This document shows positions 44,812-56,673 of a stretch of DNA of 64,000 nt, in pieces. The notes beneath the pieces are model-generated. The model was not told where the DNA came from. It saw nothing but the letters and a program-made list of their open reading frames with translations, and ran no database searches. A program made the position numbers and the translations under genes. How positions within the stretch are numbered: the stretch's first letter is position 1; every line of letters begins with the position of its first letter. This stretch comes from Rhyacophila brunnea (taxonomy: Eukaryota > Arthropoda > Insecta > Trichoptera > Rhyacophilidae): contig JAGYXB010000200.1 of assembly GCA_022495005.1 (NCBI GenBank), positions 868,001 through 932,000 on the forward strand, read 5' to 3'.

Positions 44812-45284
44812 TCCTTATTTACCACCTACCTCAAATCCTTATTTATTATCATCGCAAAACCAGGGCGATTAGCAGTTATGGGTCATAGACGACCGTGATT
44901 GTGAATAACATTTAGTTAACTCAAGTGACATCAAAGAAACGGACGTGTGCAAGCTTGTTATAGTTTAGCCGTCGCTAACCACAGTGACTCAGATAAAACA
45001 CATCTGTTCGACCTTCGTTGCGCTAAATCTGATACAGTTTGAGCAAACGTCGCGTCTATTATGCATCCTGAATTTATCATCATCATTCATCATCAAAAAC
45101 CAAGTGAAACCGTGTGAGTACCATTCCGAACCATCCGTTTACCAGTGCGTGAGTGCGTAAATCCGAACCAGCTCCATCGCGCGCCAGCATTCTCAACATA
45201 AAAGTCCAGTGTCTGGTATCATGTGTAACCCCCCCCCCCTCCTAGATCCGTAATTCACTAGAACTTTCAAATTACAGTCCACTG
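44812..45284 (+). repeat. Half-kilobase repeat R5, copy 1 (inverted relative to 48471-48995)
   Basis: Shared phrases in order are TTATAGTTTAGCCGTCGCTA, GTGACTCAGATAAAACA, GTTCGACCTTCGTTGCGC, CAACATAAAAGTCCAGTGTC and TTCAAATTACAGTCCACTG. An 11-base C run lies at 45229-45239. It is GC-richer than its flanks, with no coding frame. The type of repeat is unknown. Confidence 0.75.
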
Positions 45285-47094
45285 TTAATAGCGCGACTAA
45301 CATATTTTTCAATCCAGTGCATGAATCTAATATTTTTAGCAAATGGCTATCATTTATTTGTCTAAAAAAATTAAACTAACGTTTTTGACTTAATTGTCAT
45401 AACTATAAGTTCTCGGTAGACACCTATTGTATAACTTGTTAGGTAGGTACATAAATAAAATTCGATATTACTGTCTAATTAATTGACACGATTTAATAAT
45501 ATGGATCAAAACTGATTATTAGATCCCACTAATCCAGCGCTCGAAATGGAAAAGTTTACGAACCGGAGCGCTCGTCTGAGGATATTAACAAGGTTATCAA
45601 ATTTTATGTGTATTTTATAAACATAAGTGTGCTAGATTTTTTGTTATGTCTATGGCATATCTAGCTCAGACGGTCAAATTATTTTGTCCGTGAGACGGAG
45701 CGATAACTTTACAAGTTTCACTAACCAGAACAATATTTTTCGTAAAATTGTATCTTTAATATTCCGCAGTATTTTATTTTACCACAGAAAAAAATGTGAA
45801 CCCTTATGGAATATTAATTGGGCACTGTAGAAGAAATTAATACGATAGATGGCCGGCAATAAAATCGACGTAAAGAAACTGTATGATTAAAATATTTCAT
45901 TCTCGCCACGTACAAGTGGTATCGTCAAATCAATTTTGGTAATATTTTTTAGATTTCCGTAAGCTTTATTTAACCGGAGTTATGTATATTTATTTTTTTC
46001 GCTGAGGCAGTGTCGATAAATCAGATTATCTCAAGTCTTATAAAGTCAGTTATAAAAGATTCTTTATAACTCATCGGCTTTTAATTTAGTTTTGAAAAAT
46101 GTTACTTTGCAATTTACTTTTGAAATTAACGATTTATTAATGTTTTGTTCGACCAACGACCAGGGTTTTCATACGAGTTTAAAAAATCTCTATATTTTTT
46201 CACCATTTCCTAATCAGATAGACCAAGCTATAGACAACAATAGTAAGTTATAACTTGAGTTACGGCAATTTGTAAAATTAATTTGCATGTAGTGGTACTT
46301 GCGACGCCATAGCGCGCGTCCAGTTATAGTTGTCATCTTACACACCCACAACTTGTCAAATACAATTGATTACGTGAAATATTTTCAATTAATTGCAAAG
46401 GCATTGTAAACATCAGTGTACCATGTACAATGTAATACATGCGAAGCATATGGAAAATTTTGTAAACGCCATATTATATTGATATTTCAACGTCATTTTC
46501 AATCATTGAGGTAAATAGCCCACAAAACCACACCCGATCTTAAACGTTCGATACCCTACGTTTGATGTAAGATTTTTGACGATTGCGAAATATTTCAGGA
46601 GCAGTTACCAAGGACTAAGACCGCCGTGTACTCGTATGGTTCGGCTTAATTTACATGACTTTACGTTAAGAGTGCCCATGAAAAGAGTGTTATCAAGCAA
46701 AATATTAAGATCATAAAAATGTTATAGGGCTTCTAGTTGGAATAGAGCTGCTGAACCATGGTCACTTAATATAAAATAAATAAATTTTCATATTAATTAT
46801 TTGATTTTTAATTAACTATTTTTGTAATTCAGCGAATATTTAACAAGTTCAAGTACCTAAGTTACAATAAAAAATCTCGGAGTGATCCATGACGTCGGTT
46901 AGTAATTAAAGTAATACCTACTTATTTAAAACACAAAAGCAGATCGCCAACAGTAGCTCAATTTGCAAAACGCTTCAGAGAGTAAACACAGCGCTTACGG
47001 GCCCTTTTAATTAATTTTGTAATTAACGTGTTAATTTGCATTTGAATAGTAATTAGCAAAAACACAATTTTGTGCGGCCCGTGAGCTATGGGTT
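45285..47094. other. AT-rich stretch, nothing recognised
   Basis: A weak local inverted similarity (GGAAAAGTTTACGAACCGGA near 45549 against GACGGAGCGATAACTTTACA near 45693) was noted. No frames or element ends. Confidence 0.4.
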
Positions 47095-47275
47095 AAAAGC
47101 CATTAGTTAAAGTTTGTCGCAATTAAGTATGACTCCTTTAGCATAGTGATCTATATGCGTGGGCACAATACCCGGAGATGCAGGTTTGATTCAAAAAGAT
47201 TTTTTTCTATTGGTTATAATATATTTTCTCAAAAATGTTTTCAAAATTATGACGTATGTTCACTTATATGATTCT
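47095..47275 (+). mobile_element. tRNA-headed SINE, family A (plus)
   Basis: The head ATTAGTTAAAGTTTGTCGCA and TAGCATAGTGATCTATATG leads to a box B-like GCAGGTTTGATTC, then the body TTTTTTTCTATTGGTTATAA and TCAAAATTATGACGTATG. It is truncated before the GTTGAATAAAA tail. Confidence 0.7.
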
Positions 47276-47716
47276 TTAAGCCCCACTCTCATTCAATCTC
47301 GATTACTACAGTAAGGTCTAATTTTGGAATAGAAATACAAGAATACAATAACATAACCCTGAGAAGTAAAAAATGCTAGCCTGTTGGAATCCATTTGACG
47401 TGGCGTTAAACATACAACAGCAATTACGTAATGCCGCGTCACAGTGAGTAACAAAGTAACCGCGCGATAGGCCTTACCGCACCGCCCGTGCGTGGCAAAC
47501 CCCCTTACGCCACCCCAGCCCATCCCCACTAAACAGGAGTTGCAAATGGAGGTGCCAGCACGACGCTACCTATTTGAACACCACGTGTAATTTTGTATTG
47601 ACCGATATCCCCACGAAGAGGGTGCTGCACTTAACCGATATATTAATTGACGTATTTCTGTGTTTATATAATTATCCTGTATTTAAATGTAGGTACCTAC
47701 AACGCTATAATATGTT
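47276..47716. other. Non-coding stretch with a C-rich patch
   Basis: At 47455-47535 the sequence is C-rich (CCCCTTACGCCACCCCAGCC). No element ends or frame could be assigned. Confidence 0.35.
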
Positions 47717-48350
47717 ATCATCATCATCAGCCGGGGTCAATCCACTGCTGGATGAAGGCCTCCCCAAGCTTTCTCCAACTCTCTCGGTCCTGTGTCGTTC
47801 GCTGCCACGTATTTCCGCCGACCTTTACCAGTTCGTCAATCCAGCGGCTTTTAGGGCGACCCTGTGGCCGTTTCGTACCCCTTGGGTACCATTGGATGAC
47901 GGCATTTGTCCAGCGGCCGTCCTTTCGGCGAGCAATGTGCCCCGCCCATCTCCATTTCAGCTGTTTGGCAACGTCTATTACATCGCGTACTCTTGTCTGC
48001 TTCCTAACCCATTCGTTTCTCTTACGGTACTTTCGCGTGATGCCCAACATGCACCTCTCCATGCCTCGCTGTGTGACTTTTAGCCTTTGGACATCTCTCG
48101 TGTTGAGGGTCCACGTCTCGCAGCCATACGTGAGCACGGGTAGCACACATTGGTTGAACACCCTACGCTTAAGACATAATGGTAGGTCACTCTTGAAGAT
48201 ACTATTCAGACGTCCGAAAGCACTCCATCCCAGCTTTGTTCTTCGAGCAATTTCATCGTGCATGCTTCCGTCTATAGACACCTGCTGTCCGAGATAGATG
48301 TAGCTGCTGACTTGCTCGAGTTGGGTGCGTATGTAAGCGGTTTTATTCAA
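47717..48350 (-). pseudogene. RTE-like retrotransposon, intact C-terminal frame (TGA-tailed family)
   Basis: The 207-codon minus-strand frame is unbroken from 48350 to the stop at 47727-47729. It covers the region after the RT active site: YIYLGQQVSIDGSMHDEIAR, SAFGRLNSIFKSDLPLC, VLPVLTYGCETWTL, RGMERCMLGITRKYRKRNEW, WRWAGHIARRKDGRW, and the terminal QGRPKSRWIDELVK with ESWRKLGEAFIQQW. The stop lies in the TGATGATGATGATAAC tail. This is the classic RTE-type C-terminus followed by a short repeat tail. The endonuclease and YxDD core are absent because the copy is 5' truncated near 48340. It is the least decayed RTE copy in the window. Confidence 0.9.
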
Positions 48351-48470
48351 TAAATCTATTAATCACTTTTTAATGAATTTGTTAAAAAATAGTTATTTAA
48401 CAGACTCATAAAAAGAATATAAAAATAAAATCATAATTTCTATTTGATTACTCACTGGTGGCGCTTTTTA

Positions 48471-48995
48471 CAGTGGACTGTAATTTGAAGATGGATGGTG
48501 GATTATAGATCTAGAAGCAGGGTTTAAACAGAATGCCAGACACTGACCTTTATGTTGAGAGGGCTGGCGCGCGCTGGGGCCGGTATGGTGTTCACGCACT
48601 CACGCATCGGTAAATGGACGATACACTTTGATGGATGATACGAGTGAGGTTGATGAATGATGATGATAGGTTGCATGATTGATAGATGCAACGTTCATTC
48701 AAACCATAAAAGACTTAAAAAGACGTAAAAGAAAAGTGCAACGAAGGTCGAACATATACGTTTTGTATGAGTCACGCTGTAGGTAACGACGGTAAAACTA
48801 TAACAAACTTGCCCACGTCCGCTTTCTGGATATCACTTGAGCTAACTCTTGAATCACTCTGTATAACGTGGTGCGTTCGTTCTCTTAAACTTACTGAATG
48901 TTCTTCACAGTTATGGTCGATTCATGACCCGTAACTGTCGGTTACTTGGTGTTGTGTCAATAATAAATAAAGGGATTTCAATAGGTAAGGAATAA
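48471..48995 (-). repeat. Half-kilobase repeat R5, copy 2
   Basis: Minus-strand reading matches 44812-45284 in the same order with small indels: ATTCCTTACCTATTG, CAGTTACGGGTCATGA, TTATAGTTTTACCGTCGTTA, ATGTTCGACCTTCGTTGC and TTCAAATTACAGTCCACTG. The end lies at 48471, where CAGTGGACTG begins. Confidence 0.75.
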
Positions 48996-49324
48996 CGATA
49001 ACGGCCACCACAATCGGCCCTACCACTCACATTTTATTGTTTTTTATTGTGTTAACTTTATTCATATTATGTAGTGTAACTTAACCGATATCTTAATTTA
49101 TGAAACGGTATATAATTATGTTTAAAATACTTGCGTTGATATAGGAATCGGCCATAATTTCTTCTGTGAATTGTCATTTTTATCTGATCTAACCAAACCG
49201 TCTAGTTTAGTTTTTTTTAGGATTTTTTTTGAGATTTAACCGGGAGGTATCCGGATCTCTCCAAATTTTAGTGCAAAGCGTCGTATGTTTATATCAGAAA
49301 CATTTTTCCTAATATTAAGGTTTA
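48996..49324. other. Non-coding spacer, nothing recognised
   Basis: No frames or element ends. Confidence 0.4.
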
Positions 49325-49430
49325 CATAATATATCTGAGGTTTTTCTGAAATTATGTATATTCAATGTTACTTTCTCAAATCATGTGAATTATTTCTTGA
49401 ATAAAAAAAGTATTTTTATAATTGCAGATA
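49325..49430 (+). mobile_element. SINE family A tail fragment (plus)
   Basis: TATCTGAGGTTTTTCTGAAA, TTATGTATATTCAATGTTAC and GTGAATTATTTCTTGAATAA are the body end and tail of family A. The head is missing. Confidence 0.6.
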
Positions 49431-49469
49431 TTATTTAACGATATTAAGTCTTATAATCCAGGAGACGTC

Positions 49470-49800
49470 ACGAAGAGTTGAGCTTTCGGGATATGGTTCT
49501 GAACGATATGAACACATCCTCAAAATTCCTTGGACTGCCCGGGTGATAAAAAAAACTGACCTCAAAGTTCTGCAGATTATCAAATCTAGAAAACTACGGT
49601 ACCTACCTCAGCCATATTATTAGTGGATAAAATATCAGTATTCTTCAACTTCTTATCCAAGAAAAGAACAATCAGGATGACGCCGCATGTCGTGACTTAA
49701 GAACTTCCGTGATTGGTACTAGTGCAGGTCTATAGAACTTTTCTAGGTAGCAACTGATAGAGCGAAGATTGCACCGATGGTACCAACATCTGTCAATAGA
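49470..49800 (+). pseudogene. RTE-like retrotransposon C-terminal remnant, mutated
   Basis: The plus strand reads RYEHILKIPWTARVIKKTDL and LQIIKSRKLRYL, then after frame changes LKNFRDWY and IELF-VATDRAKIAPMV. This order fits the RTE-type tail (LKIPWTARVTN...RKLRYLGH...WLRNLRDWF...ELFR.A..K..IA.M). Several stops are present. It ends close to the start of the Jockey-like LINE. Confidence 0.7.
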
Positions 49801-49849
49801 TGGTACGATAAGAATAAATTTTATAAAACGAATATTGTTTAACATTAAA

Positions 49850-50840
49850 AAGGCAAGATCTAAAAAAGGCCCATGCGAAAGATCTTGGGATAATTTTTGA
49901 TTCTTCATTATCTTTTCACTCGCATATAGCTTCTACGGCTCTACGTGCGAGTAAGCTTCTAGGATTCATCATGCGACAATCCAAACCATTCAAGAATCCA
50001 AATGTATTACGTACACTCTACGTCTCATTAGTGCGTAGCATTCTTGAATATGGGTCGATTATCTGGTGTCCTTATGAGGTTTCCTATAATCTTATTTCAG
50101 CACGCGTCCAGAAGGAATTTCTTCGATGTCTTTATTTTAAGACATTTAACTATTTTCCTTTCGATAATTCGTCAGATGACTATTTTCCGACTGCCTTTCT
50201 ACAAGGCATGCTACTTTTCACTCTCTTGAATCTCGTACGTCTCTTCTGCTCTTGAAACATTTTTACCTGTTATCGCGAGGGATGGTTTCCAATCCTGGTG
50301 TCCTAATGAATTTGAATTTACATGCGCCTGTCAATTACCTACGTGGTCGCAGCCATGATTTATTCAGGATTGGAATCGTTATCTCGTGTCAAGCCTATCA
50401 GGCACCATTAACGAGCGGTGCGAGATTAGTAAATGCGCTACCTAAAGACATAGACATTTTGAATGGTGTACTTTGCATTTTGTTTTTTAAACTGTATTTT
50501 TCTGTATAAAATTGTATGTTTTTTGTTTTCAAAAATTATATTTTTCTGTATTAAATTGTACTTAATACTTTGGACGCTGAAGACGCACCTGGCGCGTAAT
50601 GACCAGGCAGCCGATCGATGTAATTAACGTGCATTTTAAAGGTGATAATTAAAAAATCATTATCTAGTCAGCAGCGAATGATTTGTTGTTATTATTGTTA
50701 TTATATATATTTTTTCTATATTCTCTTCTTCTCTCGTATGAGGGTAATGTATAATATAAATCTCATGTTGTGTACGTCTTGAATTTAGATTTGTTATGTC
50801 CATAATGTTGCGTATTCTTAAATAAATAAAATAATATATA
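49850..50840 (+). pseudogene. Jockey-like LINE, RT C-terminus and 3' region (second subfamily)
   Basis: The fragment reads KDLGIIFDSSLSFHSHIAST, LRTLYVSLVRSILEYGSIIW, and ARVQKEFLRCLYFKTFNYFP in the frame that starts before 49971. A frameshift near 50235 moves it to 50252-50509 (LHAPVNYLRGRSHDLFRIG, PLTSGARLVNALPKDIDI). The stop at 50507 is followed by a 3' untranslated region that ends TCATGTTGTGTACGTCTTGA and an A-rich TAAATAAAATAA tail near 50835. It is related to family L by the tail signature, but the RT sequence is distinct and longer. Only one frameshift breaks it. Catalytic motifs are absent. Confidence 0.85.
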
Positions 50841-51509
50841 AACACCTACCTACTTGTAAGAATCTTGTAAATCAAGTAAAAAGTAGCTCACAATCTAAAA
50901 AACAGGCTACACGAACTTGGTATAAATCTTTATAACTCATTATATTTTATTTAATGAATATGACATTCCTTTAATTAAATTTATGTGTTATTTTTATTCA
51001 ATTTTCCCTTAATCACCTGGCTGATAACTGTATAATATTACATTACAAATCCCTGACTAAGCCTCCGTTCTATTGCCGTTCGCCATTCCTTTACAACTCA
51101 CCCCTCGACTGCAGTCAATCTGTCTCCGTCACCGGCATTCGTTTCTGCAAGCCTAATCCTTTACTCCAGAAATAAAGCCTTAACATACCATGGTAACATA
51201 ACTTTGAGACGCTGGTGGTAGGTAAATTTGAGACAGCAGATTTATTATTTATCAATTCGGTGTCTCGTTTAGTGCTTTACATTTGAAATAGCTTTTAATT
51301 GATGGAGTTTCATTTTACCTGACATTCGTTTAAATATATATTAAAATTAATATTGAATACCTCCCTGTACTGCTCTCTATGAGAGAAAATATGGTGTGGC
51401 ACCAATGACATTATTAATGGACGACGCACTTAATATAGTAGCTAGCAAGTAAATTCGCGCATTCGCATGTATAGGTAGACGTCACGCAATTTCCATTATG
51501 CGATATCAC
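50841..51509. other. Non-coding stretch, nothing recognised
   Basis: GTGTGGCACCAATGACATT near 51394 has an inverted relative, AATGTCATTGTGTGGCACC, near 51748 in part, perhaps bounding the duplication below. Confidence 0.35.
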
Positions 51510-51720
51510 GCATCGGGAATTTATAGCAATATGACCTTTATTGTAATGGCGTTAGAGCAGTATTTCTAATGTCAATGTTAACTGCTAACCCGTTTGAACC
51601 GAACCATTCGGCAAACTCAACAAAAAGCATCAGGAATTTATAGCAATATCATCTTTATTGTAATGGCGTTAGAACAGATTATGCCATTCGGCAGACCCGA
51701 CAATAAATTGAGTGTCATTT
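51510..51720 (+). repeat. Tandem duplication, two units with 117-bp period
   Basis: GCATCGGGAATTTATAGCAA at 51510 recurs as GCATCAGGAATTTATAGCAA at 51627, and both run on through TTTATTGTAATGGCGTTAGA. ATTCGGCAAACTCAACAA and ATTCGGCAGACCCGACAA repeat after it. The 51-base cores differ at about six positions. Confidence 0.85.
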
Positions 51721-52446
51721 TCTTTTCCAGATGATTCGTCCATATTAATGTCATTGTGTGGCACCAACTATATGCACGCATGATTTAATAAAGAACTTGA
51801 TTTTCAAAGTATTAGTGCAAAATGAGCTATAAGTACAATATTCGAACATTTTAACATAAATGAACAATAATATTGCACCCTCGCAAGAAAAGTATCATAA
51901 CTCAAGAAGGCATCTTTTAGATAAATACGGCGTAGAAAGATTACAATTTTTAAAATCTATCTTCTTGAAAAACGTCAATTCTGTGGCTGTGTGACGATTT
52001 GGCATGATGCCCACGATTTTGCACTGTGAAACTAATACTGAACGTAAGAAAAACAAAAACTGTTTCATCATCTATTGTAACCTTTTTGTGAATTTTTAAA
52101 TGAAACTTATATCGAAATCAAGTAAAAAATGACATATTTTGAAAAATGACAGTAGGTATATTGACCAAATTAATATAGGTATTCTATAAAAGTGTTACAG
52201 TTCGGAAGTTTTTTCAGACACTTTAAAATAATTAAATGCCAACCGTTAAATAATTAATAATTGCCACAAACTAATGAGAAATTGTAAAAGATTCAATTAA
52301 AATACTTCTAATGTTAATTTTGTTATATTTCCTTCAAAAATCATATTATAACTTCACAATTTCACTTTTAATTATGACACTTTTTATGCGCGGATGCGAT
52401 ATAAATGTCCATATATATCAATATATCCCTAAAGATTTTAATATTT
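51721..52446. other. AT-rich stretch, nothing recognised
   Basis: No coding frame or element was recognised. Confidence 0.4.
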
Positions 52447-52701
52447 CGTCTCTGTTCTGGCAGAACACACTAACTGGAAAATACTAGTTTTGAGTAGTTT
52501 GACTTTGAAGTTGTTAAAAAGTTTGAAATAATGGTCTATCATGTGAGTTTATTAAGTAATCATAAAAAGGATGACTTTAAAATAAAGACTGTTTATTTAT
52601 TAAGAAGATTTACAGACGGTAAAGTTTGAAATAAGGAACATTTTGGTACTTACTCAATATGTCATTTTTTCGAATTAGTGTTTTCTGCCAGAACAGTGAC
52701 G
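52447..52701. mobile_element. MITE-like element with CGTC-CTGTTCTGGCAG ends
   Basis: CGTCTCTGTTCTGGCAGAAC at 52447 and the next seven bases are mirrored at 52675-52701 (ending TTCTGCCAGAACAGTGACG), 25 of 27 matching. ATTT lies on both sides (52443-52446 and 52702-52705), a possible 4-bp target duplication. It is 255 bp with no coding frame. Confidence 0.85.
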
Positions 52702-54334
52702 ATTTATCCATCACTGTCCATTATGGAGGCAAATGTGATTAATGTGGGACTTCTTATTCGATGGTGAAAAATAAAATTACTGGGTAATTTTGCAATACAG
52801 ATATATTTATTGGAAACTCACATTGTTATGTTTGTAATTAACTCTATAATTAATAGACTACGATAGTTTCAATTATAGTAATATAAATACAGAAAGATCA
52901 AGGCTTTAAAAAATATATATTAATGCATTGTGACTGTGGCTCGATGAGGAAGCAGTTTCTTGAATTACGACAGCCACCTATGTTGCTGATATGACTTTTG
53001 GACTGAAAGTATTTTAATTATTGATGTACGATTCGACTGAAGTCACCAACTTGAATTTTATATTTTGATTGCTATCTGAAGCGAATCCATAACCGTGCAA
53101 GTGGTTATATTATGTTTATTTATCTCAGGGCAGGTTTTGCCCAGGGAGGAACCCAGGCTGTCGCGCTTTTGATAATGGTGATGATACAAAACGGTTTATT
53201 TTTGGGCATATAACTATGTTGTCTTTTACACACTACTGCCATATAATTGAATTAAATGTTATGAGAGCACTAAATTCTATTCACGAAGAAGACAAATCAT
53301 CAGGCAGGTTTTACAATTAAAAAGTCCCAGTAAGTAAGAAACAAAATCACTTGTTTTATTTTATTATATCTGTTTTAAATTGCAATATTATATTTTTTTA
53401 AAAGCTTTGGTTGATAATTTTGCATCAAATATTATTAAAACAGTCAACCGCTTAGTTATTGAGTCAAAATATATATACAGTAATTCAACGTTAAAATTTA
53501 ATCCCTGGTCGATATTCAATTGACCGCAGAGCTTATTTTTCAAAATAATTGGAAGCGAAACAACAACGCTTTTCAACAAAGTCCACTCTTTTGTTTAGGT
53601 AGATATTGAAAAAATACAAACGAAACGAACCCTGTTCTACGAACGGAAAAGAAAAATTAAATTTTGCGGAATTCAATTTTTATCCTTCGCGCCCTGTGCT
53701 TAAAATAAACAAAAGTTTTCAGTGGGCTTTCAACTCACATGTGATGAAACCCATTTTCTATTTGATATTAAATACGAGTGTTTGAAACACCCGAGTAATG
53801 TTTATTAAAAAGAGGTTTTTTACAAATTACAAAAAAAAAATTAATCAATTTTCTCATATTGAAAGGTTTTAATATTGTTTTATGATTATTTAAACACTTT
53901 AATCAGTTTATAGGCACATTTTTGCTGTTTATATTATTTATGAGGATTATTTCACTAATGCTACTAAAGTTACGTTAAAAGTAAACTTGTCATCTATCAC
54001 TGATAGGATATGTGACAAGCGTAAAATCAATTAAATGAATATGCCTGCATCTATGAAAAATTCAGAAATAAAATGAGATACGTACTCTAGCGGTACAAGT
54101 CACATTGAAGTCAAAAAAATATATTTAAGAACAGCTCTTCTGCCTTCTTTTAAACTTATGCTGAGATCATATCAATCGTCCATATCGATCCAATAAACAA
54201 ATATAGCATATTTATACATTAAACTTTACAATCTGATTTCTTAATCCCCATGTTTCGGATTTCAAAAACACTTATTTTTATTTTATTCCTTTACAGTTAC
54301 ACACATAATTATAACATTAACATATCTCCTGAAC
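52702..54334. other. AT-rich stretch, nothing recognised
   Basis: GGGCAGGTTTTGCCCAGGGA near 53128 is a small hairpin. No frames with motifs were found. Confidence 0.45.
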
Positions 54335-54790
54335 ATACATAATTTTGAAAACACTTCTGAGAAAATAATATATTATAACCTATAGTAAAAATCTTCTTTT
54401 TTTAAATACGACACCCAGCAGGAATCTAACCTGCAACTCTCAGGTTTTGCGTCCATTCTCATATACCACTATGCTATAGGCGTCAAACTTAATTGCGACA
54501 GTTTTTAACTAATGGCTTTTAATACTCTCTGAAGCGCTTTCCAAATTGAGTTAGCTACTATTGGCGATAGGCTATTGTATTTTTTTATTCAACGAATAAT
54601 TCACTATATTTAAGAATGTAACATTCTAATAATAATTATTGAGCATACATTGTATTTTTTTCAAAAAAAGATTTTTTCTATTGGTTATAATATATTTTTT
54701 CAGAAATGTTTTCGAAATTATGTATGTTCAATAATTAGAATGCTACATTCTTAAATCTTGTGAATTATTCGTTGAATAAAAAAATAGTTA
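54335..54790. mobile_element. SINE family A cluster: minus copy, minus tail and plus tail
   Basis: A minus copy (54335-54580) has a head with box B-like GTTGCAGGTTAGATTCC and box A-like TAGCATAGTGGTATATGAG in minus reading. At 54590-54640 a minus tail TTCAACGAATAATTCAC is followed, at 54660-54785, by a plus body and tail (TTTTTTCTATTGGTTATAAT then GAATTATTCGTTGAATAAAA). The last two form an inverted repeat tail to body around 54650. Confidence 0.75.
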
Positions 54791-56519
54791 ATTAAAAATA
54801 TAACTCTAGTTTGACCTTTTTAAACTCGCATTTTCAATTTTCATATTGATTTCTTCTTACAAAAGGTTTTGGATATCAGGCTTTTCTTCTCACGGTTGGG
54901 TTCCATTCCAGTTGACATTCAGAAATATGCCAAGCTTGTGTTGATAGCAAACCTTATAATTGTTTCATCCATTCATCTTCAAGGAGTTTTATCTCGTCCT
55001 GATACACCTTTAATCTGATAAAATTCTCAAGTACTCCATTGGACCTGTTATCAGATAACCAATTAAATTAACGTTTTTATTTATATGCATGACTTCTACT
55101 AACATGTGGATGGGTGATATAGTAAAATACATCGATATATTGTGAGCAGTAATTTAATTTCATTCATGGCAGTAAGCAATGTGCAATAATGAAATTTACT
55201 CTCATAAAATATTTCCCTAATTAACATATATGTGCGTATGATGTCGTGTGGTTTAATAAACCCAAACAAATTATGCAGTAAATAAAGTAATTTTCTTCGG
55301 CAATCTACATAATTTTCTGCGCGCGACCTACCTGCGAAGCCTTACGAAACTCTGCCCAAGGTGATCAGCACTCCCTTAAATAATATTGTAACTGCGTATA
55401 ATGCTAAAGACGCCCCTAATTTCGGTAAGTATAGGCATTTATATTTCGGGCCGCTGCCTTTAAAGGCGCCCAACTACCTACTTAACTGAAAGGGCAACGA
55501 TATTCCAACGGCTTTATTCGCGAAAAAAATGATATTTTTATTTTCTCCACGACTTTTTTGGCAGAGTGTTTTTTTACCCAAAATGTAAATATCAATTTAT
55601 TTCTTTGGAAAAGTACACAGATATTCAAACAAAAATAATGAGTATAAAATTTTACTTACCTGCCGGCTATGATATTGTATTTCATACTTCTAAAAGGTCT
55701 GTAAGTAAGTATTAAGTAAATCCTTTCTACTGAATTTATTTACGTAAACTATTTAGTTCGCTTGAAATCATATCAGAGTAGGTACCTATTTATTTACTTT
55801 TAACAAAACAATATTTCAACTTCAAATTTGTATACATTTATATAAGTCTTAATAATTTAAATTAGTTAGGTAAATAGATAGGTAAAGAAATAAGATAAAA
55901 CAATTTTCGAGGTATCACGTCTAATGCAGTTGAATCTACTGTTCCCAATTGCATTGAAAGATTTCGAAGTAAAGGCGAGTATCCAATTTTACCGAATTTT
56001 TTTCAAATTATCAAATGAAAACACGACGACAGTTGTTTCTCACTTTGATTCACAAACGTCGGATATAAATTAATGTTGTCCTGAATCACAATGTCACATA
56101 TTTTTAATGACATCGCACCCCAGAAGTACACTGACGTAAGTCTGAATTTGGCTATTTTCAGTTATGAATGCAGTTCAATTACATTTTTATTTCTCTATCT
56201 CAGGAGAACACTACCATATCTAAATAAATATTTAATAAGATATACGCCTAACTTCAGTGTTCTTTTAAATAAATTGAGTCAAACATCGTGAAGAATACTC
56301 CAGTAAATCTGATACTCCATTGCTCTTCTTATAATATCTTCATAGCAAAAAAACAAGTCCCTAGCCGAATACTGAGGTAACTGAGTTGCTCCAGTATTCT
56401 TCTGGGAATTCATTTTTCAGTAAGTGGCAGCACTGAGTTACAATACTGATTTTGGCAGTTGAGCCCAGAGTTTATTTTAATTTTCTACAAGAATGTCTTA
56501 AAATCATGTTTTAAAATAA
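54791..56519. other. Non-coding stretch with one GC-richer patch
   Basis: At 55300-55510 the sequence is GC-richer and contains TTTCG|GTAAGT near 55424, a donor-like site without a supported exon. The rest is AT-rich. Confidence 0.35.
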
Positions 56520-56544
56520 GGTATCATTAATTGTAGGTATTAAT

Positions 56545-56670
56545 TACTAACCGACGTCCGGATCACTCATTTTTTAGTTATAACATACTTGCACTTGCTA
56601 ATAATTTAATGAACCGTTTCTTTTATTCAATGAATAATTCAGAAGATTTGAGAATGTAACATTCTATATG
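56545..56670 (-). mobile_element. SINE family A tail fragment (minus)
   Basis: AACCGACGTCCGGATCACTC, TTTCTTTTATTCAATGAATA and ATTTGAGAATGTAACATTCT match the 5'-to-tail junction of the minus pair at 21360-21490. Confidence 0.65.
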
Positions 56671-56673
56671 AGA

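Noticed and set aside
47574..48297. Plus-strand open frames of 169 and 216 codons
   Set aside because: They are antisense shadows of the RTE frame at 47717-48350.
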